Shown one piece after another: positions 26,921 through 34,414 of a stretch of DNA of 64,000 nt. Position numbers and translations under genes: made by a program. The stretch comes from Ignavibacteria bacterium (lineage in GTDB: Bacteria; Bacteroidota; Ignavibacteria; Kapaibacteriales; Kapaibacteriaceae). The notes under the pieces were generated by a model, which did no database searches, was not told the origin of the DNA, and saw nothing but the letters and a program-made list of their open reading frames with translations. The stretch is taken from the NCBI GenBank assembly GCA_015709655.1, contig CP054181.1, positions 547,262-611,261 of the forward strand, written 5' to 3'. Every line of letters starts with the position of its first letter. The first letter of the stretch is position 1.

Positions 26921-26930
26921 TTTTTTAACC

Positions 26931-26972
26931 ATACAATCCAACTTCCAATTATTGGGGGTTGGATTGTATTTA
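26931..26972 (+). terminator. Rho-independent terminator after thioredoxin-like gene
   Basis: A 12-bp perfect stem ATACAATCCAAC (26931-26942) / GTTGGATTGTAT (26958-26969) is followed by TTTAA. Confidence 0.8.
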
Positions 26973-26983
26973 ATCAAACCATT

Positions 26984-27550
26984 ATGTTACCGAGAGATTT
27001 AACAAAAGACCTTAAAGACAGATTGAATAGCATTAAAGGTCAGGTTGAAGGAGTAATAAAAATGCTTGACGAAAGTAATGACCCTGCCCAAATTTTAAAT
27101 CAATTTAAGGCAGTAAACAAAGGTTTTGAAAAAGCACAGCACCTTCTATTAGATGAGGTTTTCAGAAAAACTTTGGCAATGATAATTTCCGAAGCATTAG
27201 AAGCCTGCCCGGGTAACTGTGGACAGGAAGAAAGAATATCAATTATCAAAAATCAATTCCCAGATTTAGGGCTTTATGAACTAACAGACAAAATGAAGGA
27301 AATTGATAAAGTTTATGAATATTTACTAAAAAAAAGAGAAGGTATGAAAGAAATATCATTAACCATTGACAATATGGTATGTCAAGGTTGTGCAGAAAAA
27401 ATATCCGACATCTTAAAGGAAACCAAAGGTGTAGAAGATGTAAATACAAAGGCTATAAAAAAAATAGTGAACATCAAGTTTAATCCGACTGAAACTAATG
27501 AAAATGAACTGATTGCCATACTGACAAAAGCAGGATATAAACCTAAATAA
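26984..27550 (+). CDS. CsoR/RcnR-family regulator fused to an HMA domain
   Basis: 188 residues. Residues 1-75 follow the CsoR-type helical repressor (LKDRLNSIKGQVEGVIKML; LNQFKAVNKGFEKAQHLLLDEVFRK). The position usually Cys in CsoR (CIDIL) reads PAQIL, and the second Cys is also missing. Residues about 118-188 are a heavy-metal-associated domain with MVCQGCAEK. The region between has CPGNCGQ. Metal sensing may have moved to the HMA part, which is inference. It probably regulates the MerP-like and CcdA-like genes downstream. Confidence 0.82.
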   Translation: MLPRDLTKDLKDRLNSIKGQVEGVIKMLDESNDPAQILNQFKAVNKGFEKAQHLLLDEVFRKTLAMIISEALEACPGNCGQEERISIIKNQFPDLGLYELTDKMKEIDKVYEYLLKKREGMKEISLTIDNMVCQGCAEKISDILKETKGVEDVNTKAIKKIVNIKFNPTETNENELIAILTKAGYKPK

Positions 27551-27563
27551 AAAATATAAACTT

Positions 27564-27900
27564 ATGGTTACGATAAAATCATTTAGCGTTTTATTAATCC
27601 TTCAAATGTTCTTTGTTGCTTGTTCGGGGAATAATTCACACAGCAACCAAACAACCATAAATGAGGGAGAGATAAAAGCAATTGAAATTCCTATTGAAGG
27701 TATGTCTTGTATGTCCTGTGTGGCAACGGTAAAGAAGAGCCTTTCAGGTATGGAGGGTGTTAAAGAGGTAAATGTTAGCCTAAAAGACAAAAAAAGCAAC
27801 GGTAAAGTTCGACCCTAAAAAAATTACACCTGAACAGTTGCAAGAAGCTGTCAACAAGTTGGGTTATAAGGCAGGTACGATACAAGAAATTAATAAATGA
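27564..27900 (+). pseudogene. MerP-like heavy-metal-binding lipoprotein, frameshifted
   Basis: The N-terminus has a lipoprotein signal (FFVACSG) and the HMA motif IEGMSCMSCVATVKKSL. After SLKDKK the frame breaks at a run of seven A (27788-27796 region). Removing one A restores a standard HMA end (TVKFDPKKITPEQLQEAV...LGYKAGTIQEINK) that stops at 27898-27900, overlapping the next ATG. This is either a homopolymer error or a slippage-prone inactive allele. Confidence 0.8.
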
Positions 27901-28583
27901 TGTTAGAGAACTTTTTGAATGAATTTATAAGCACTTTTCAAGAAGGTTCTATCCTTAGCTTAGGACTTGCTTTGTTGGCAGGATTGATTTCAAGTGGCGT
28001 TTGTCCTTGCACTTTACCCGTTGGACTTGGTTTTGCAGGTTATGTTGGCAGCACTACTATTCGTGAATCCAAAACAGGATTTTCGATAACATTTTCATTC
28101 TTTTTAGGAATTGTGTTTTGTTTGACAGTATTGGGAGCCATTGCCGGATATTTAGGAGTTTTTCTAACTGAAACTTTTGGCAAATATTGGGCATTGGTGA
28201 TGGGGATAATATCAATAATTGCAGCAGGTATTGCCTTTTATGGTCCTTATTTGCGTGTGCGACAACTTGAAGCATTACGCAGACCAGGAATTGGCGGGTC
28301 ATTTATATATGGTTTGATTTTTAGTTTGGGAACATCAGCAGCCCCCCTACTATTATTGTTGTCTTTTGCAGCATCTAAAGCAAGTATTTTCTACGGACTG
28401 ATTTTGGCACTTTTATTTGGAATCGGAAGAGGATTGCCTTTTTTAGTAGTTGGTCTTTTTGCAAGCTCTGTTTCAAAACTTGCCAAATTGACTTGGTTAA
28501 GGAAAAGTATTTAAATTATAAGCGGAGTAGCATTACTTTATTTGAGTTTCTATTTTTTTAGACTATTCAGTTACTATTTATAA
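27897..28583 (+). pseudogene. CcdA/DsbD-like membrane transporter with in-frame stop near the end
   Basis: 205 codons encode about five or six membrane helices with the CcdA-like SSGVCPCTLPVGLGFAG (CPC motif, residues 35-50) and LIFSLGTSAAPLLLLLSF. After WLRKSI a TAA (28512-28514) interrupts a continuing frame, IISGVALLYLSFYFFRL, the usual last helix of the family, ending at 28583. It could move reducing power or metal/arsenical compounds across the membrane, as in ArsG/MerT-like contexts. Without the last helix, function is doubtful. Confidence 0.78.
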
Positions 28584-28605
28584 AACGAGACAAAATTCCA
28601 ACCCT

Positions 28606-28680
28606 TCACATCCATACACATTGGCAAGTCGCTCAAAAAGCCAACGCACAAGCCAAAACTTGCCAAAGAGTATGGCTGCC
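28606..28680. repeat. Second-family palindrome H5
   Basis: CCATACACATTGGCAAGT pairs with ACTTGCCAAAGAGTATGG. It is near-identical in layout to H3, including the trailing CACCGCTGACAGACGGACG and AACGAAGGCATAAC leading into attC-like A7. Confidence 0.6.
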
Positions 28681-28714
28681 CCACCGCTGACAGACGGACG
28701 AAAAAGAACAACGA

Positions 28715-28851
28715 AGGCATAACAGCACCTAAACGCAAGCAGGGGTTTTGTGCTTCGTAGGACAGGAAAGTAGTATATTTGAAGTTCAGTTCTTAGTAGA
28801 AAGTGTAGTGGTTTAAGCCCTGCCTGCGTTTAGCTGCAAACCGTTATGCCC
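28715..28851. repeat. attC-like palindrome A7
   Basis: The boxes GGCATAAC (28716-28723) and GTTATGCC (28843-28850) are perfect reverse complements. The arms GCACCTAAACGCAAGCAGGGG and CCCTGCCTGCGTTTAGCTGC pair well. It lies directly upstream of the graspetide-like operon. Confidence 0.75.
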
Positions 28852-28891
28852 AAGCGTACGAAACGACATCACTAACAATAAAATAATTATT

Positions 28892-29239
28892 ATGAGACCA
28901 TTAATTTTAGAATTCACAGAAAAACCAACATTAAAGAATCTTGACTTTTCTTTAATTGAGTATTCTCATAAGCAAAACCTGTCTGTTATCAAAGACACTG
29001 AAATGCCAGCAATTAAATTTGTATCAATGGACACTGAAACATTTACTAGAACAACAGGTGAACCAACCGATTCGGACAATGACTATAAATTAAGTCTTAG
29101 ACGAGTTTTGGATACAAGCACAGATACGTTTACTTCGACAGAACCAAGTGACAGCGACAATGATTTAAAAAGACTGAAGTTGTTAATGGACACTCAAACA
29201 ATCACAGAATCAGTAGAAGGAACAGATTCAGATAAATGA
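28892..29239 (+). CDS. Graspetide-like RiPP precursor with three repeated cores
   Basis: 115 residues. Residues 1-40 look like a leader (RPLILEFTEKPTLKNLDFSL). Three related core units follow at about 46-64, 73-91 and 99-115, each built as DTxT(F/I)Tx...E(P/G)(T/S)DSD: for example MDTETFTRTTGEPTDSDND, then LDTSTDTFTSTEPSDSDND, then MDTQTITESVEGTDSDK. Thr hydroxyls and Asp/Glu carboxylates at regular positions are what ATP-grasp macrocyclases join as ester cross-links. The stop overlaps the ATP-grasp start by 4 nt (ATGA). Product and activity are unknown. Confidence 0.85.
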   Translation: MRPLILEFTEKPTLKNLDFSLIEYSHKQNLSVIKDTEMPAIKFVSMDTETFTRTTGEPTDSDNDYKLSLRRVLDTSTDTFTSTEPSDSDNDLKRLKLLMDTQTITESVEGTDSDK

Positions 29240-30162
29240 TTTTAATAATAACACATAAAGAAGATTTTACTACTGACTTCGTAATTGAAAAATTAAACGA
29301 ACAGAACATTAAATACTTCCGATTGAACTGTGAAGATTTAAACAAAAACAACTATTTGTTTGACAATTCTAATGATTTCAATTTTTCAATAAATGGAATT
29401 AGTGAGTTTTCGTCAGTATGGTTTCGAAGGACTAAACTTCCTGATATTGATACAACAGACCAAGACAAAAAAATATTCTTGCTTGCTGACTATGAATCGT
29501 TATTCGACAATTTATTCAATTTAATAAATTCCAAAAAGTGGTTAAGTAATCCAAATTATATTTACAAAGCTGAGAACAAATTGTATCAATTACAAAAAGC
29601 AAAGGAAATTGGTTTTAACATTCCGAATACAATTGTAACCAATAACCACAAACAACTTAGCGAATTTGTAAGTGACAACGCCAACGAAGTAATTATCAAA
29701 CCAATCAGACAAGGACGCATTCAACTTTCTGATGGAGTAAAAACGATATTTACAAATCAAGTTGGTAAAGAAGTTTTAGAAAACTTGATTGAATATGATT
29801 TAACACCTTGTATTGTTCAAAACCTAATTCAAAAAGAATATGAACTTAGGATAACTGTTGTGGGAGACAAAGTTTTTTCTGCTAAAATTAATTCTCAAGA
29901 AAATGAAAACACTCAAACAGATTGGCGAAAAGAAAAAAATCCATTCTTTGAATGCTATATTCCACAAGAAATTGAAAATAAATGTATCAAACTATTAACG
30001 GAATTAAACATTTCATTCGGAGCCATAGACTTAATAAAGGATAAGAATGGAGAATATATATTTTTAGAAATCAACCCCAATGGTCAATGGGCTTGGATTG
30101 AAATGGAAACAGGACTAAAAATATCCGAAGCCATCATAAATTTTTTAACTACGACAGAATGA
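29236..30162 (+). CDS. ATP-grasp peptide macrocyclase (MvdD/graspetide-synthetase-like)
   Basis: 308 residues. Family landmarks are the N-terminal ILIITHKEDFTTDFVIEKL, VWFRRTKLP near residue 62, EVIIKPIRQGRIQ in the central ATP-binding part, and FLEINPNGQWAWIE near 278, whose acidic and Asn residues bind Mg-ATP. It should phosphorylate Asp/Glu side chains of the adjacent precursor and drive ester or amide ring closure. Translational coupling (ATGA) to both neighbours supports a three-gene unit. Confidence 0.9.
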   Translation: MILIITHKEDFTTDFVIEKLNEQNIKYFRLNCEDLNKNNYLFDNSNDFNFSINGISEFSSVWFRRTKLPDIDTTDQDKKIFLLADYESLFDNLFNLINSKKWLSNPNYIYKAENKLYQLQKAKEIGFNIPNTIVTNNHKQLSEFVSDNANEVIIKPIRQGRIQLSDGVKTIFTNQVGKEVLENLIEYDLTPCIVQNLIQKEYELRITVVGDKVFSAKINSQENENTQTDWRKEKNPFFECYIPQEIENKCIKLLTELNISFGAIDLIKDKNGEYIFLEINPNGQWAWIEMETGLKISEAIINFLTTTE

Positions 30163-30959
30163 TAGGCAAATATTTGGTTTATATTGGGTTAAAGGAGAAG
30201 TCTCTAAAGTCTGTAGCTCAAGAAAATGAGTCAAGCAATACGCCAATTGCGAAGGAATCCTATGCTCCTGCAACAAGCATCAAAGTTGCCGAAAGATATT
30301 TAACATACTTAAAAGAAATTCACGATTATCAGCGAGACAGAAGAACAACAATTGAAAACAAAAATTCCCAATTAGTTGGTCAAGCAAGTATTGTAACATC
30401 AATATTTGCACTTTTTATTCCTTTATTAATTGACAATCTAAATGGCGTAACCTTATGGATTAAAATCCCATTATCATTACTTTTTCTGATTGTAATGTTT
30501 CATTACCTTTTATCAATTCTCCACGCCATTAAAACTTTAACAGTCAACAAATATAAATATCCAGGGCGCAGCACTAAATCAGTCACTAAAACAGATAGAA
30601 AAGATAAGGAATTAGACTTCGTTAACTCCGAAATTGAAGACTTGGTTTATATAATCAATAATACTACCCCGATTGACAATATGAAAGGTGGTAATTTAAT
30701 TTTCGGTGCAAGATGTTTCAAAATTGGAAACATTGGATTCGGAATAATGACTCTTCTAGTAATTGTTTCAACCTTTACATTAAAGAGAGAGAGTCAAGAA
30801 TTAACAATCAAAAATTTGAACGATATAAAACTTGATATTCCGGACACTTTAAATACAAGAGTTTATGGTTTAGAACTAAAGGATACATTAACTATTAGAA
30901 TCGACTCAATAAACAATAAAATTTATCAAATAAACAGACTGAATGGCAAGGCAAAATGA
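30159..30959 (+). CDS. Three-helix membrane protein of the graspetide-like operon
   Basis: 266 residues. A soluble, charged N-terminus with a helical segment (AERYLTYLKEIHDYQRDRR, about 44-62) precedes two membrane helices at about 75-92 and 100-122, a soluble loop of about 65 residues, and a third helix at about 188-207. A C-terminal soluble domain of about 60 residues follows. I do not recognise the family; the layout recalls small helical membrane effectors more than an ABC exporter. It starts within the ATP-grasp stop (4-nt overlap), so it is very likely part of the same system: exporter, receptor, immunity or effector. Confidence 0.75.
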   Translation: MIGKYLVYIGLKEKSLKSVAQENESSNTPIAKESYAPATSIKVAERYLTYLKEIHDYQRDRRTTIENKNSQLVGQASIVTSIFALFIPLLIDNLNGVTLWIKIPLSLLFLIVMFHYLLSILHAIKTLTVNKYKYPGRSTKSVTKTDRKDKELDFVNSEIEDLVYIINNTTPIDNMKGGNLIFGARCFKIGNIGFGIMTLLVIVSTFTLKRESQELTIKNLNDIKLDIPDTLNTRVYGLELKDTLTIRIDSINNKIYQINRLNGKAK

Positions 30960-30974
30960 AGAAACGCCAGCACA

Positions 30975-31007
30975 CAACAGGCGTTTGATTCAATGGCGGG
31001 TGATGTG
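30975..31007. repeat. Truncated attC-like repeat A8
   Basis: ACAACAGGCGTTTGATTCAA followed by TGGCGGGTGATGTG matches the left half of A2 (through GGCGGGTGAAGTG). The right half is missing, and the sequence switches to the IS256-like remnant and then to core DNA. Confidence 0.6.
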
Positions 31008-31031
31008 TCGCATTACGCGTGTCAGTTAACG

Positions 31032-31270
31032 TTACAAGGTTCGTTGAAGACGATCAGGGTAAAGGATTGACAGTTGCGCTGCTGTACCATTCCGGTTGTA
31101 AACGGGACGGCTCAATTTTGAAGTACTGTGTTCTTGAACCAGGAAGAGTTGCTTCATCAAGGCTTCGTTGCTTGGGTTTGGTCCATTCGATTTCATCACG
31201 GAGCGAAGCTGCCGGTGACAGTCTTCGATGCTGTTGGTGGTGTACGGCGATGAACCCGATTGTATTGTGG
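31032..31270 (-). pseudogene. C-terminal remnant of an IS256 (mutator)-family transposase
   Basis: On the minus strand, reading from 31244, the frame gives YTTNSIEDCHRQLRSVMK, then GPNPSNEALMKQLFL, then YNRNGTAAQLSILYPDRL, stopping at 31032-31034. YTTNSIE with its final catalytic Glu and the AL-K-L-L helix are the hallmark C-terminus of mutator transposases. Everything upstream is gone or frameshifted. It marks the boundary between the AT-rich island and the core. Confidence 0.8.
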
Positions 31271-31314
31271 GTATATTCTGACACCCCCCACTCCCCCATC
31301 ACTATTTTTGTCGT

Positions 31315-31938
31315 ATGACTCTAAACCCGGCAGATCGGTGGAACCAGCGCTATGCGCAACCTGAGTACGCCTACGGCTCGTTGCCAAATGTATATTTTCA
31401 GTCACGCCTCGATGAACTGACTCCCGGTACTATACTCCTGCCTGCCGATGGCGAAGGACGTAACGGTGTGTACGCCGCTACACGCGGATGGGATGTTGAT
31501 TCGTTCGATATTAGCACAGAGGGACAAAAAAAGGCTCTTGCCCTTGCAAAGGAAAGGAATGTTAATATTCGTTACCATGTGGGGACGCTTGACACAGCCC
31601 CCTTCCTGAATCAAACGTTCGATGCCCTTGCCCTGGTATATGCTCACTTTTCTCCCGATACCCGTTCTGATTACCTGGCATCGCTGGTTAACCTGCTGAA
31701 GGTAGGGGGCTATGTCATATTCGAGGCGTTTAGCAAGGAGAACTTGCTGTACCGTGGTAAGAATCCTGGCATTGGCGGTCCGCCCGATGCCGGTAGTCTG
31801 TACTCGCTGCAAGAGGTGCGCTCTGCGTTTGAACACTTTTCAATTGTTGAACTCGCCCAGGTTGAAACAGAGCTGCACGAGGGCCTATATCATAACGGTC
31901 TCGGCTCGGTAATTCGGTTTTTTGGTCGTAAGCTGTGA
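31315..31938 (+). CDS. Class I SAM-dependent methyltransferase
   Basis: 207 residues. The start is NPADRWNQRYAQPEYAYG, then ILLPADGEGRNGVYAATRGWDVDSFDIS (residues about 42-69) as SAM-binding motif I, and LALVYAHFS as motif post-I. The pattern is that of TehB/thiopurine-type small-molecule methyltransferases. It is the first intact core-type gene after the island, with a 4-nt gap to rmuC. Substrate unknown. Confidence 0.88.
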   Translation: MTLNPADRWNQRYAQPEYAYGSLPNVYFQSRLDELTPGTILLPADGEGRNGVYAATRGWDVDSFDISTEGQKKALALAKERNVNIRYHVGTLDTAPFLNQTFDALALVYAHFSPDTRSDYLASLVNLLKVGGYVIFEAFSKENLLYRGKNPGIGGPPDAGSLYSLQEVRSAFEHFSIVELAQVETELHEGLYHNGLGSVIRFFGRKL

Positions 31939-31942
31939 GGTA

Positions 31943-33358
31943 ATGATGTTTACAATGGTGCTTCTTGCGGTTCTGGTCCTTCTGGCAATGATTAATCTGG
32001 TGCTTTTGATGCGAAGCAATTCATCAGGAGATGCCGGTGTACTGTCTTCATTGTCGAAGCTGGACACAGAACTGCAGCGCATAGACCCGCTTGTGCGCGA
32101 CGAGTTCTCAAGGAGCCGTACTGAAAGCCAGCAGTCGTTCAAAGACAATCGCGAAGAGTTAACAAATTCGTTTTCAACCCTTGGTCGGACGCTCTCCGCC
32201 ACTGTTTCGGAGCTGTCAACTGCACAGAAGAACCAGTTCGATACCTTTTCGAACCAGTTGACGGAATTCGCGAAAGCCACAGCTGCCACACAGACTGAGC
32301 GCTATGACGAACTGGGCAAGCGACTGGATGCCATAAAGCAGGATACAGAAAACAAGCTGAAGGAAATTCGGGATACCGTCGAAAGCAAGCTGCGCCATAT
32401 CCAGGAAGACAATAGTGTTAAGCTTGAAGAAATGCGCAAGACTGTTGACGAAAAGCTCCACGAAACAGTCGAAAAACGGTTCAATGAATCCTTCAAGGTT
32501 ATCAGTGAGCGGCTCGAACAAGTGCATAAGGGGCTTGGCGAGATGCAAACCCTGGCCACCGGCGTGGGTGACTTAAAACGGGTACTAACAAACGTTAAGA
32601 CCAGAGGCACTTACGGCGAAGTTCAGTTGGGAACGATACTTGAACAGATTTTCTCACCTGAGCAATATTCAACGAATGCAGTAGTGAAGCCGGGAAGTCT
32701 GGAGCGGGTTGAATTTGTGATCAATCTGCCGGGTACGTCAGGTGATGATACGCCTGTACTGCTGCCAATCGATTCAAAGTTTCCTGTTGAAGATTACATT
32801 CGTCTGGTTGATGCCTACGAACAACCAGCCGACCCACAGGAAATTGAACAATTGTCGAAACAGTTCGAAAATGCAGTCAAAAAGAATGCAAAGGACATTC
32901 GCGATAAGTACATCAACGTACCGGTAACGACAGACTTTGCAATCATGTTTGTACCGACGGAAGGCCTCTACGCCGAAATCCTCCGTCGGCAGGGTCTGTT
33001 CGAACAACTCCAGCGCGAACACAAGGTAACCGTTGTCGGGCCAACAAACCTTGTTGCCTATCTCAGCAGTCTGCAAATGGGCTTCAAGACCCTTGCCATT
33101 GAAAAACGGTCGAGTGAGGTGTGGGAACTTCTCGGGGCGGTAAAGACGCAATTTGGTAAGTTTGGTGACATCCTTGACAAGACAAAGAAAAAACTGCAGG
33201 AAGCCACAAATGTTATCGACAGTGCCGGGACGCGCAGCAGAGTTATTGAACGAAAGCTCAGGCTGGTTCAGGAACTGCCGGCAACAGAGGCAAGCAAGCT
33301 GCTGCCTGATAATGATAACACTGATCTCGGGTTAGACGCCGACGACACCGACGCCTAA
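31943..33358 (+). CDS. rmuC: RmuC-family DNA recombination protein
   Basis: About 471 residues from ATG 31943. An N-terminal membrane anchor (MVLLAVLVLLAMINLVLLM) is followed by a long coiled coil (about 40-190) and the RmuC nuclease-like domain with RGTYGEVQLGTILEQI, LPIDSKFPVEDYIRLVDA and VTTDFAIMFVPTEGLYAE. It is thought to limit DNA inversions between short repeats, which is notable in a genome with many palindromes. It overlaps the methyltransferase end closely, so it is probably in one operon. Confidence 0.93.
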   Translation: MMFTMVLLAVLVLLAMINLVLLMRSNSSGDAGVLSSLSKLDTELQRIDPLVRDEFSRSRTESQQSFKDNREELTNSFSTLGRTLSATVSELSTAQKNQFDTFSNQLTEFAKATAATQTERYDELGKRLDAIKQDTENKLKEIRDTVESKLRHIQEDNSVKLEEMRKTVDEKLHETVEKRFNESFKVISERLEQVHKGLGEMQTLATGVGDLKRVLTNVKTRGTYGEVQLGTILEQIFSPEQYSTNAVVKPGSLERVEFVINLPGTSGDDTPVLLPIDSKFPVEDYIRLVDAYEQPADPQEIEQLSKQFENAVKKNAKDIRDKYINVPVTTDFAIMFVPTEGLYAEILRRQGLFEQLQREHKVTVVGPTNLVAYLSSLQMGFKTLAIEKRSSEVWELLGAVKTQFGKFGDILDKTKKKLQEATNVIDSAGTRSRVIERKLRLVQELPATEASKLLPDNDNTDLGLDADDTDA

Positions 33359-33377
33359 CAATGCAATCCACGGTTTC

Positions 33378-34235
33378 ATGAAACGGTTTTTTGATGCCAT
33401 CATCGGGTCAAACCTGTATATCTCTGCGGCAGCTCTTCTGCTCGCCATTCAAACGCAGATACAGCTAACAGGAACTGCACGGTGGCATCCGTACCTGTTT
33501 TTGATTTTCTTCGCAACTCTGTTCGAATACAATGTACACCGGCTTACAACAATCATCTTCTTTCCACAGGCATTGGAATCGCCTAAGCACCAGTGGGTGC
33601 GCGGGAACAGGCATCTCTTCCGAATCGTTGTTGTGATATCGGTACTTGGATTTTGTGCAACGCTGTTTGAAGCCAAGACCGAAGTGCTCATTGCCTTAGC
33701 CCCCTTCGCAGTACTGACAGTATTCTATTCAATGCCTGTGTCGAAAACTGCGAGGAAGCTCTTTAGACTGCGTGAAATACCGTATTTAAAAATTTTTCTT
33801 ATTGCCATTGTGTGGTCAGCCGTTACCGTTCTCCTTCCGGTAATGTACGAGACTCAAACGTTCAGCAGTACCGGCATCCGGCTAATGCTGCTCGAGCGTT
33901 TCTTGTTTGTGCTTGCGATAACCATACCTTTCGACATACGAGACATGGACACCGATCAGGAAGGCAGACTACGAACTATACCGCTTACACTCGGCAAGGC
34001 CTCATCGGTAAAGCTGGCTATCACTATCATGATCGCATTTACCGTCATTAGTATGATTCATTACAGTACAGTTGAACAATGGAATCTCGTTTCTGCCTTT
34101 TTTGTCAGCGGCCTCACCACGATGTACTTTGTAGGAAGCAAGCGTTTGCAGAGCTCACCATGGTATCATTACGGTATCCTAGACGGTACGATGATTGTAC
34201 AGGCATTGTTGGTTCTTTTACTAAATACGCTCTAA
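33378..34235 (+). CDS. UbiA-superfamily prenyltransferase-like membrane protein
   Basis: 285 residues with about eight hydrophobic segments. The aspartate motifs typical of UbiA are modified: FEYNVHRLTT near 50 and IPFDIRDMDTDQEGRLRTIPLTLG near 190, where DIRDMDTD is the second Asp-rich loop. It resembles the Bacteroidota UbiA-like proteins of unknown substrate rather than MenA. Together with fni, the polyprenyl synthase and menG in this window it hints at isoprenoid-quinone metabolism, which is inference. Confidence 0.8.
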   Translation: MKRFFDAIIGSNLYISAAALLLAIQTQIQLTGTARWHPYLFLIFFATLFEYNVHRLTTIIFFPQALESPKHQWVRGNRHLFRIVVVISVLGFCATLFEAKTEVLIALAPFAVLTVFYSMPVSKTARKLFRLREIPYLKIFLIAIVWSAVTVLLPVMYETQTFSSTGIRLMLLERFLFVLAITIPFDIRDMDTDQEGRLRTIPLTLGKASSVKLAITIMIAFTVISMIHYSTVEQWNLVSAFFVSGLTTMYFVGSKRLQSSPWYHYGILDGTMIVQALLVLLLNTL

Positions 34236-34414
34236 TATAGAAAACGGACACTGTCGCTGTTCTAAATTGTATATTATTTTTTTGTTAGGATAATTTCGGT
34301 TTCAGTCAAATTAATTTTGTATCGCTTTCGAGTGAATCGCTTAACGGGTTCTACGCCATTCTGAGCAAGATGTAATTAACTACATACCGAACCCGCACTT
34401 TGGGATGAATTACC
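34236..34414. other. Intergenic, no gene seen
   Basis: About 180 bp. It is AT-rich around 34265-34330 and probably holds the promoter of the DUF4142 gene. No clear hairpin terminator was seen. Confidence 0.4.

Noticed and set aside
31054..31302. An 82-residue minus-strand protein at the island border
   Set aside because: Another frame of the same DNA carries the IS256 hallmark YTTNSIE, so this frame is a shadow of the transposase remnant.
32216..32548. Minus-strand frames opposite rmuC
   Set aside because: They arise from the repetitive coiled-coil codons of rmuC and have no independent support.
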